A program made the translations under genes and the position numbers. Of a DNA stretch of 5,774 nucleotides, positions 1 through 4,723 are shown one piece after another. The stretch is from an uncultured Chloroflexota bacterium (GTDB taxonomy: Bacteria > Chloroflexota > Anaerolineae > Aggregatilineales > Phototrophicaceae): assembly GCA_937942935.1 (NCBI GenBank), contig CALDGT010000569.1:1-5774 (forward strand), read 5' to 3'. The notes below the pieces were generated by a model. The model was not told where the DNA came from and ran no database searches. It worked only from the letters and a program-made list of their open reading frames with translations. The number at the start of each line of letters is the position of its first letter. Position 1 is the first letter of the stretch.

Positions 1-31
1 GGGACGTTTGTTTGGTTGATGAATCGTTCAT
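1..31 (-). CDS. Possible 5' end of a leftward gene, cut by the window edge
   Basis: An ATG at 31-29 on the minus strand opens a frame (MNDSSTKQTS...) that stays open to the window edge. Upstream of it lies AAAGGA (46-41 on the minus strand), about 9 nt from the ATG, which is an acceptable SD. It sits 93 nt downstream of the stop of the leftward 127-aa gene, so the two could be co-transcribed. Only ten codons are visible, so no function can be given and a chance ATG cannot be excluded. The main support is the SD and the consistent strand. Confidence 0.35.
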   Translation of the reverse strand, partial: MNDSSTKQTS

Positions 32-46
32 TCTGAGTTATCCTTT

Positions 47-99
47 CATACACAGATGTTGTGGGCATACTTGGCGGTAGACCACAACACCTGTAGATA
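47..99 (-). other. Long RNA hairpin between two leftward genes
   Basis: A perfect 8-bp inverted repeat (TGTTGTGG at 57-64, CCACAACA at 82-89) has a 17-nt loop. In a minus-strand transcript the stem continues outward through G·U pairs (90/56, 95/51, 99/47) and Watson-Crick pairs (94-91 with 52-55, 97-98 with 48-49). Only position 96/50 is mismatched, giving about 17 of 18 pairs. In a plus-strand transcript the wobble positions become A·C mismatches, so the leftward RNA is the favoured strand. No U-run follows, so this is not a classic terminator. It ends directly beside the candidate SD at 46-41, which suggests a role in translation or mRNA stability of the next gene (inference). Confidence 0.5.
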
Positions 100-124
100 C
101 AAAGAGCGCGGATGCACAGGTTCG

Positions 125-508
125 TTATTGGTTAACGATAATGTGCAAACGCGCTTTTGGATTCATGCGGACGGTGTGTGCAAACCCACTGAGGCGATTT
201 GATTCTGGTGCGATGTATTTAATCCGCACGTCAATACGCGGGGAGCGTGGGCTTGGTTTTTCCATTGCAACCACTTCAAAATGGCAATTGGGGAAATCGT
301 GACATTCGATGGGGACTACTACGCGGATATGAGGGTCTTGGAATAAACCTTGCTCCATCACATCTACGGCGGTCATTTTCATGCGGACGGATGTAGCCAG
401 ATGGCGCGGTAGGTCTTTATCGGGGGCGGTAGCATCATAATACACCCCATAGTTCTCAACATCCGATTCATGCCAGCGTGGTTTTTTGGTGATAACTTTT
501 TGTTTCAT
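125..508 (-). CDS. Hypothetical protein, 127 aa, leftward
   Basis: I do not recognise this protein. It is soluble, with no signal peptide or membrane segment. The N-terminus is basic (MKQKVITKKPRWHESD) and the rest alternates hydrophobic and charged residues in a way that suggests beta strands (IRVVVPIECHDF, HFEVVAME, RIDVRIKYIA, RLHIIV). It has two cysteines (in ECHDFPNC). I chose the ATG at 508 over the in-frame ATG at 541 for two reasons. GGAG stands about 9 nt upstream of 508. The 541 ATG lies inside the likely -10 box (545-540), so it would not be in the transcript. The gene is divergent from the rest of the window and may share a leftward transcript with the structured region upstream of it. 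Confidence is high that it is a gene; its function is unknown. Confidence 0.75.
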   Translation of the reverse strand: MKQKVITKKPRWHESDVENYGVYYDATAPDKDLPRHLATSVRMKMTAVDVMEQGLFQDPHIRVVVPIECHDFPNCHFEVVAMEKPSPRSPRIDVRIKYIAPESNRLSGFAHTVRMNPKARLHIIVNQ

Positions 509-539
509 GGTTCTTCTCTCCATTTGAACATCTAACAAC

Positions 540-545
540 ATTATA
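540..545 (-). promoter_or_regulatory. Likely -10 box of the leftward 127-aa gene
   Basis: The minus strand reads TATAAT exactly at 545-540. Transcription would start near 533, leaving a leader of about 25 nt before the ATG at 508. The -35 region is poor: at 18-nt spacing it reads GCTACA, only 3 of 6 matches. The promoter may therefore be weak or activator-dependent. GAACAT at 526-531 and its inverted copy ATGTTC at 550-555 flank the box and could be an operator. Confidence 0.5.
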
Positions 546-640
546 ACTCATGTTCCGAATTTGTGTAGCATTTATTGGAACTATTTTTCGTATGTGTCTT
601 GTTGGTATTATGTTCGAGTTTAGTTAACCATATATTACAC

Positions 641-744
641 CATCCTTACGGGCGCGGGGAGATGCCCAAAATGTGAGTATGAGATTAGTAGGGTAAGCGT
701 AGGGCGCGGACTGAAACTGTATTCCCGACGCTCGCCCTACCCTA
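641..744. repeat. GC-rich structured element with overlapping inverted repeats (REP/MITE-like or RNA)
   Basis: A GC-rich island in AT-rich intergenic DNA. Arms that can pair: TAGGGTA (689-695) with TACCCTA (738-744); AGCGT (696-700) with ACGCT (728-732); GGGCG (702-706) with CGCCC (733-737), extendable as GTAGGGCG (699-706) with CGCCCTAC (733-740); and CGG (707-709) with CCG (725-727). The second and third pairs are interleaved, so they exclude each other. GGGCGCGG also occurs twice directly (650-657 and 702-709), and GGGC...GCCC closes a small hairpin at 650-667. Either it is a dispersed palindromic element or it encodes a structured RNA or leader. No family is recognised. Confidence 0.5.
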
Positions 745-747
745 GCT

Positions 748-784
748 ATACACATCATGCAGTGTTTTGTTGTATGATGTGTAT
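748..784. repeat. Perfect 11-bp inverted repeat, 15-nt spacer
   Basis: ATACACATCAT (748-758) is the exact reverse complement of ATGATGTGTAT (774-784). In plus-strand RNA the stem extends inward by G·U, C-G, A-U, G·U and U·G pairs (759-763 with 769-773), leaving a 5-nt loop. On the minus strand three of these become A·C mismatches. The outer end coincides with the start site predicted for the leftward promoter (about 784). No U-run follows on either strand, so it is not a typical terminator. It could be a protein-binding palindrome or a 5'-end RNA stem. Confidence 0.6.
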
Positions 785-790
785 GTAGGT

Positions 791-819
791 ATTTTATAGG
801 GATATTTGTATTTTGTCAA
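791..819 (-). promoter_or_regulatory. Leftward sigma70-type promoter
   Basis: On the minus strand, TTGACA (819-814, exact consensus) is followed after exactly 17 nt by TAAAAT (796-791, 5 of 6 matches). The expected start is near 784. No gene with an SD follows closely. The transcript would begin at the 748-784 palindrome, run through the GC-rich structured element, and could continue as a leader of about 275 nt to the 127-aa gene, or form a separate RNA. Confidence 0.6.
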
Positions 820-855
820 TGATTGTTTACTTTGTAAATACAGGTTGACAAAATA
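809..855. promoter_or_regulatory. Symmetric operator: two inverted repeats sharing one centre
   Basis: TATTTTGTCAA (809-819) and TTGACAAAATA (845-855) form a perfect 11-bp inverted repeat centred on 832. TTTAC (826-830) and GTAAA (834-838) form an inner 5-bp repeat with the same centre. Each outer arm contains the -35 box of one of two divergent promoters. A dimeric or tetrameric regulator bound here would contact both promoters equally. The regulator is unknown; the adjacent 66-aa protein or one of the HTH-like proteins downstream are candidates (inference). Confidence 0.6.
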
Positions 856-874
856 ATGTTTATGGCAGTACAAT
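845..874 (+). promoter_or_regulatory. Rightward sigma70-type promoter of the 66-aa gene
   Basis: TTGACA (845-850, exact consensus) is followed after 18 nt by TACAAT (869-874, 5 of 6 matches). The expected start is near 881, only about 16 nt before the ATG at 897. The -35 box mirrors that of the leftward promoter around position 832. Confidence 0.65.
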
Positions 875-896
875 TGTTCATAAAGAAAGGCGATAT

Positions 897-1097
897 ATGT
901 CAGACGAAAAACTATCACACAACAAACAAACACGGATAAGCCCTAAAAGCATTGCGCTTTTACGTGTTTTTGCTGGGGAACGGCAGTTCGAGACCACAAA
1001 AAAATATACTGATGACTCGGCGTTGCAAGAGTTATTTAGGATTTACCGACCTGATATATTAGAGAAGGTCGAGACTATTCTGAAAAAGGGGGAGTAA
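897..1097 (+). CDS. Small hypothetical protein, 66 aa
   Basis: Not recognised. The start is well supported: GAAAGG at 885-890 is 6 nt before the ATG, and a good promoter lies just upstream. The N-terminus is polar (MSDEKLSHNKQTR). Next comes a probable helix (SPKSIALLRVFAGE), then a short charged stretch, and a C-terminal amphipathic helix (residues 41-64, SALQELFRIYRPDILEKVETILKK). Size, helical make-up and its place beside a symmetric operator would fit a small regulator, but no DNA-binding motif can be named. There are no cysteines and no membrane segment. A gap of 76 nt separates it from the operon downstream, so read-through is possible. Confidence 0.7.
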   Translation: MSDEKLSHNKQTRISPKSIALLRVFAGERQFETTKKYTDDSALQELFRIYRPDILEKVETILKKGE

Positions 1098-1122
1098 GTT
1101 CGTATTAAGTAATATATTTCTA

Positions 1123-1151
1123 TTGATACCTACAAGCATTTCAAATATTAG
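1123..1151 (+). promoter_or_regulatory. Candidate promoter for the six-gene operon
   Basis: TTGATA (1123-1128, 5 of 6) and TATTAG (1146-1151, 4 of 6) are spaced by 17 nt, predicting a start near 1158 and a leader of about 16 nt with the AGGAGG site. The match is only moderate, and read-through from the 845-874 promoter is an equally good explanation, since no terminator is visible between 1097 and 1174. Confidence 0.3.
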
Positions 1152-1173
1152 GGTTAACAATAGGAGGCACAAA

Positions 1174-1716
1174 ATGAAAATGGCACGTTATATGTTGGTC
1201 GTATTGGTGGTGGGGCTAATTTTTGGTGGGGTTGGCATTGTGGCACAGGAAGATAATCTGGATACTGACGTTAACGTGTGTACACAAGAAAATTATGTTG
1301 AATTGCAAACGCATTTGATAGGGATTGTCAATTTGTTTGCTGATATTGTGACTAACAATCCTACAGAAGTTTCGATGCAAATTAATCAGGCACTTGCTAC
1401 TTTTTATCATTACTGTTCATGGCCGTTTACCAGTGAAGCAAACCCTACGGGTATTCTTGGTCCGTTGGTGCTTGATGGTGAATTATATCAAGTTACCTTT
1501 GTTGTAACAGATGCGAAAGAGTACGATTTGACCACTCTTACAATTGTTGTCTTAGAGGATACATGTGGTTATCTCAGTGCATCATTTCTAGGTACAAATA
1601 CCGTGGTTGAATTGTTCGAGGTAAACCCTTCATTTGATGAAGATTCTAATTGTACGATTATGGTTGAAATTGATAGCTCTGCCCAATGGGAACTATCATT
1701 TGCCAAACTCAAATAG
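1174..1716 (+). CDS. Secreted protein of unknown function with four cysteines, 180 aa
   Basis: The start is the ATG at 1174, preceded by a perfect AGGAGG (1162-1167) at 6 nt. A TTG at 1123 in the same frame would add 17 residues that spoil the signal peptide and include the SD. Residues 1-24 look like a Sec signal peptide: MKMAR, a hydrophobic core (YMLVVLVVGLIFGGVG), and a likely type I cleavage after IVA (residue 24), before QEDN. No lipobox is seen. The mature part of about 156 residues is acidic. It has four cysteines (36, 81, 131, 160), an even number that fits two disulfides, and strand-like stretches (LYQVTFVVTD, LTTLTIVVLE, CTIMVEID). I do not recognise a domain. It heads the ParA operon, with only 9 nt to the next gene, which is odd company for an exported protein. 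Confidence 0.75.
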   Translation: MKMARYMLVVLVVGLIFGGVGIVAQEDNLDTDVNVCTQENYVELQTHLIGIVNLFADIVTNNPTEVSMQINQALATFYHYCSWPFTSEANPTGILGPLVLDGELYQVTFVVTDAKEYDLTTLTIVVLEDTCGYLSASFLGTNTVVELFEVNPSFDEDSNCTIMVEIDSSAQWELSFAKLK

Positions 1717-1725
1717 GAGTATGAT

Positions 1726-1989
1726 ATGAACCAGCCGACAGAGTTACCAGAATTAGACGCATTTAACAGCCAGATTCAAGCATGGGCGACTGCACTTGCG
1801 AAGGCGATTTACCCGCCTGTTATGGCAATCGTAGATAAGCTCGCCGTATTGGTGGATGCAGTGAACGCGCAAGGCGGGTATTTTACGGATGATGGAACGG
1901 AGGTCGGCTGGTTTGAATATCAGGAATATCAGAAACATAAGGTGCAAAATGAGATTGCCCAATTGCGGGCAGAGTTGAATGAGGACTAA
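1726..1989 (+). CDS. Small acidic hypothetical protein, 87 aa
   Basis: Not recognised. AGGAG (1715-1719) overlaps the TAG stop of the upstream gene and sits 6 nt before this ATG, so translation is probably coupled. The protein is acidic and mostly helical. A helix at about residues 9-48 (ELDAFNSQIQAWATALAKAI, then VMAIVDKLAVLVDAVNAQ) is followed by a loop (GGYFTDDGTEVGWFEY) and a charged C-terminal helix (YQKHKVQNEIAQLRAELNED) with heptad-like spacing that could form a short coiled coil. The next gene begins 3 nt after its stop. Such small helical proteins are common in phage and plasmid operons; no function can be given. Confidence 0.7.
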   Translation: MNQPTELPELDAFNSQIQAWATALAKAIYPPVMAIVDKLAVLVDAVNAQGGYFTDDGTEVGWFEYQEYQKHKVQNEIAQLRAELNED

Positions 1990-1992
1990 CCC

Positions 1993-2979
1993 ATGAGTGA
2001 AGGTCAACGGATTGCCCGACAAACAGCGACACCCGTCGTAGAAGCGATGGTGGCGCTCCTCGCCCCGCATTGCGATTGGATTTCACCCGGTGGAAGCTAT
2101 CGGCGCGAGAAACCCGATATTGGTGATGTGGAAGTGGTGGCGATTGCCAAACCCACGCTCCTCGCCCACATGGACGAGCTGGTGCGGGATGGGGTGATTG
2201 CCAAGAAAGAATACACCAACGAAAAGACGGGTAAGAAGTCGTATCGGTGGGGGGAGAAATATCGGGCATTCGTTTTCACTCATGGCGGGGCAACCATCAA
2301 ATTTGATTTGTTCCTGTGTGATATGGGGAATCGGGGCTATGAGTATGAGCTACGGACGGGACCCGCAGATAAAAACAAGCACATGATGATTACCTTTGCC
2401 AAGTATCATGCCCCGTTTCGCATGGAAGGCGGGTATATTTGGTCAAAGGGGGATAATGTGCAAAAATTGCACATTCCAGATGAACAAGCCTATTTTGACT
2501 TGTTGGGCATCCCGTTTATTGAGCCGAAAGACCGCACATTGGAACGGTATCAAAGCCTCATCAGATGGGGTCATAAGTGGGGTGATGTGAGTCGGTTTGT
2601 TCATGCCCCTACCCCAACGCCAGTAAATGCGGATAAATCCGAAAACAACCCATACTCTTGGGATGAATGGCTGGAAACGCGAAATAGCGCGGCAAAAACG
2701 CCAAAGAAAGGCAATGCACCAAAAGCGCAGTGGAATTGGACGAAGCCATTTTTATGCGATGACGGGATGGTGTGGGTGCATACCGGGTATGGCAAGTGGG
2801 GCAAGTTCCCGATGGATAGCCATGAGGCACAAACGCAATTGGATTATTTTAGACGGTTGCCCCGAAGCCGTGAGTCATTCGCACATACGCTATCCTGCAA
2901 ATTGCCCGTGTGGGCGCGTGAAGAGAAGATGATACGCATCGCACAGGGAGCGATTGCTATTCTGAGAGGTGTGGCATGA
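1993..2979 (+). CDS. PolX-type (DNA polymerase beta-like) nucleotidyltransferase with C-terminal extension, 328 aa
   Basis: Seen: GGSYRR (33-38) followed by IGDVEVV (43-49), the nucleotidyltransferase signature that reads GS-[FY]-RRG...GD-x-D-[VI] in family X polymerases. The metal-binding acids would be D45, E47 and D105 (in KFDLFLCD). TGP (122-124) and GIPFIEP (172-178) fit the thumb subdomain (TGS... and GLPY.PP in PolX). The N-terminal HhH/8-kDa and fingers regions of full PolX are absent, as in short phage and plasmid forms. E47 replaces the usual second Asp; from memory this GD-[VI]-E form is common in that short group, so it need not mean inactivity. Residues 205-328 (proline/threonine linker, then a Trp-rich part with WNWTKPF and VWVHTGYGKWG) match nothing I know. 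Likely role: nucleotide transfer in repair or end processing, or an unknown NTase target. A weak SD (AGG near 1982) precedes it. The stop overlaps the next start (ATGA). Confidence 0.75.
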   Translation: MSEGQRIARQTATPVVEAMVALLAPHCDWISPGGSYRREKPDIGDVEVVAIAKPTLLAHMDELVRDGVIAKKEYTNEKTGKKSYRWGEKYRAFVFTHGGATIKFDLFLCDMGNRGYEYELRTGPADKNKHMMITFAKYHAPFRMEGGYIWSKGDNVQKLHIPDEQAYFDLLGIPFIEPKDRTLERYQSLIRWGHKWGDVSRFVHAPTPTPVNADKSENNPYSWDEWLETRNSAAKTPKKGNAPKAQWNWTKPFLCDDGMVWVHTGYGKWGKFPMDSHEAQTQLDYFRRLPRSRESFAHTLSCKLPVWAREEKMIRIAQGAIAILRGVA

Positions 2980-3899
2980 GTGTAGGAATTATCATTGCTC
3001 CAATGAGTGCGGATGAGGCGCGTGCATGTGTGCAATCCATCAAAACCAAGATGGTGGATTTGCGCCAAGCCGTATTGAATTTGTGGGAGAGGAAAGGCTA
3101 TCTCGCGCTTGGGTATGATAGTTTTAATGCCTGCATAAAAGCCGAGTTTGGAGGGGTATCCGCATCACACTTATTTCGTCTGAAAGATGCGGCGGTTATC
3201 GAAGGGGAATTGCGGATGAGTGAGGATTCTCCATTGGAGAAAACGTTACCCGAAGCCCATGCGCGACAATTGAAAATGTTGAATAACGGTGCAGACCGCC
3301 TGACGGCATACCGCAAGGCGACCATCCTCGCCAAAGGGGATGGTGTGCCACGCCCAACGATTGGTCATGTGAAACAAGCCGTTGAATTGGTGAAGGTAGA
3401 AAATGACGTGCAAGCCTCTCCCTACCCTGTCATCGCCAAGCTGGTTGCAAGCGGGACGATTACGGCGGTAAGGGGAATGCGTATGGTGGACGAGCTGAAC
3501 AAACTCAAGCCAGATGTGCGCGAGGGGGTGCTGATGGTCATCACGCAATATGGGTTATCTGCACCTGAATTGATAGCCCCTCTCGCGGATATGGTGGGCA
3601 GACCTGCGGGCAAAGAAAGCTATGTATTGCCAGAGATTATCCGCACGGGTCATTTGGGCGGTGTGCCGTTGCTGAAGGCGACACTCACCGATTTGGAAAA
3701 TGCAAAGTATGAAGCCATGCTGGAGCATCGTGCCGAAGGGGTGGAAAAGAGACGGGAGCGCGAAGGTGAAACGAGTCGGCGTGTCAGTGTGATGATTGAC
3801 GCGGTAGATATGCGGTATACGCTGAAGGCGCTCGGTGATGTGTTGGGCGATGAGGGGTTGAAGAAATTGATTGAATTGGGCAAGTCTATTGGATTATAG
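2976..3899 (+). CDS. Putative DNA-binding protein with HTH-like N-terminal region, 307 aa
   Basis: The ATG overlaps the previous stop (ATGA) and has GAGAGG (2964-2969) 6 nt upstream. The in-frame ATG at 3003 has no SD. Residues 12-80 follow a pattern I associate with plasmid and phage proteins: DEARACVQSIK, a helix with W37, LGYDSF (45-50), C53, EFG (57-59), then SASHLFRLKDAAVI (62-75), which looks like a helix-turn-helix recognition region. The middle (about 150-215) is helical (IAKLVASGTITAVRGMRMVD). Residues about 238-262 are highly charged (VEKRREREGE) before a hydrophobic C-terminal helix. It lacks the ParB N-terminal CTPase motifs (GERR, ENxxR). It may bind DNA at an origin or centromere, or regulate the operon; the exact role is unknown. 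Confidence 0.65.
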   Translation: MSVGIIIAPMSADEARACVQSIKTKMVDLRQAVLNLWERKGYLALGYDSFNACIKAEFGGVSASHLFRLKDAAVIEGELRMSEDSPLEKTLPEAHARQLKMLNNGADRLTAYRKATILAKGDGVPRPTIGHVKQAVELVKVENDVQASPYPVIAKLVASGTITAVRGMRMVDELNKLKPDVREGVLMVITQYGLSAPELIAPLADMVGRPAGKESYVLPEIIRTGHLGGVPLLKATLTDLENAKYEAMLEHRAEGVEKRREREGETSRRVSVMIDAVDMRYTLKALGDVLGDEGLKKLIELGKSIGL

Positions 3900-3910
3900 G
3901 AGAAAATAGA

Positions 3911-4723
3911 ATGATAACTATTGCTATTGTGAATCGTAAAGGTGGTGTGGGTAAATCCACCATAGCTGTCCATCTCGCGGGGGGATTGGCGACATTGGGT
4001 GTTCGTGTGGGTGTGATTGACACGGACTCGCAAGGACATGCGGCGTTGATGTTTGGAATGCCTGAAGAAAATGGGCTGTTTGATGTGTTAATTGAAAATA
4101 AGCCACTGGCGGATTGTGTGCGGTTTGTGCCACCCGAAAATTATTCGACTGCGGATAATCCGTCCAAAGGGGCATTATATTTGTTACCGGGTGCGGAAAA
4201 GACGTTCAAAATCCCCCACGAATTGGATGAAACCAAGTCGTTTGCATTTGTTGAATTGGTGGATAATTTTGCAACCAGCTATAAATTAGATGCGATTATT
4301 GTGGATACCAACCCCACGATGAGCAAACTTGACGGTGCGGTGTGGCTGGCGACAGATGCTTATTTGTATGTGGTCGAGTGTGAACGCCTCAGCTTTGATG
4401 GGTTAATTAAAGCGATTGACCAATTGAAGGGGTTTGCAACACAACGTAAACGGTATCTGCAACGGGATAGTTTTGTTTTGGGGATTGTGCCAAACAAATT
4501 GCGGGCAAACACTGAATTACATCGGTATAACCTGTCTATTTTGGCGAATCAATTTGGGGATATGGTGTGGTCTCCGATTACACTCCGCACAGGTTGGGCG
4601 AGTGCTACGAATTCACAACAATTGGTATATACCTTCTCTCCCTCTGGACAGGAAGCCAAAGACGCATGGCAAACCGTCAATAAGGCGATGGAGGTGCTTG
4701 GATGGGTAAAAGACCAAGCGTAA
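3911..4723 (+). CDS. parA: ParA/MinD-family partition ATPase, 270 aa
   Basis: Seen: deviant Walker A KGGVGKST at residues 10-17 (signature lysine K10, P-loop lysine K15), IDTDSQGH at 36-43 (Walker A' with D37 and D39), and Walker B IIVDTNPT at 129-136 (D132). These are in the order and spacing of ParA ATPases. The protein starts directly at the ATPase core, so it is the short type without an N-terminal HTH (type Ib-like or chromosomal-like). In the family, ATP-bound dimers bind DNA non-specifically and are released by a ParB-like partner, moving replicons to daughter cells. The start has AGGAG (3898-3902) at 8 nt, overlapping the previous TAG stop. The 3' end overlaps the next gene by 22 nt. 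An insertion-like stretch at about 74-115 separates the A' and B motifs. Other uses of ParA-like ATPases (cargo positioning) are possible. Confidence 0.9.
   Translation: MITIAIVNRKGGVGKSTIAVHLAGGLATLGVRVGVIDTDSQGHAALMFGMPEENGLFDVLIENKPLADCVRFVPPENYSTADNPSKGALYLLPGAEKTFKIPHELDETKSFAFVELVDNFATSYKLDAIIVDTNPTMSKLDGAVWLATDAYLYVVECERLSFDGLIKAIDQLKGFATQRKRYLQRDSFVLGIVPNKLRANTELHRYNLSILANQFGDMVWSPITLRTGWASATNSQQLVYTFSPSGQEAKDAWQTVNKAMEVLGWVKDQA

Noticed and set aside
605..622. LexA-like site (CGAAC half-site at 611-617, minus strand)
   Set aside because: Only one half of the CGAAC-N4-GTTCG type box is present; the other half does not match.
624..758. A 44-codon leftward ORF (MMCIARVGRASG...) through the GC-rich element
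   Set aside because: It has no SD, its start lies inside the palindrome arm, and it follows the structured repeat exactly. It is more likely a chance frame over a repeat or RNA.
742..933. 63-codon leftward ORF over the divergent promoters
   Set aside because: It covers both promoters and the start of the 66-aa gene, has an AT-driven composition (many Tyr, Lys, Leu) and no SD.
1123..1173. N-terminal extension of the secreted protein from TTG at 1123
   Set aside because: There is no SD for the TTG; the extension would encode the AGGAGG used by the ATG at 1174 and put polar residues before the signal peptide.
1268..1277. ACGTTAACGT perfect 10-bp palindrome in the secreted-protein gene
   Set aside because: A single short palindrome inside a coding region, with no partner site; expected by chance in a window of this size.
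1883..2269. 128-codon leftward ORF opposite the PolX-like gene
   Set aside because: Rich in Pro, Ser and His as expected for a shadow frame. The forward frame has clear PolX motifs.
3650..4039. 129-codon leftward ORF opposite the HTH-like gene and parA
   Set aside because: It covers the parA start and SD and is Ser/Thr-rich as shadow frames are. The forward frames are well supported.
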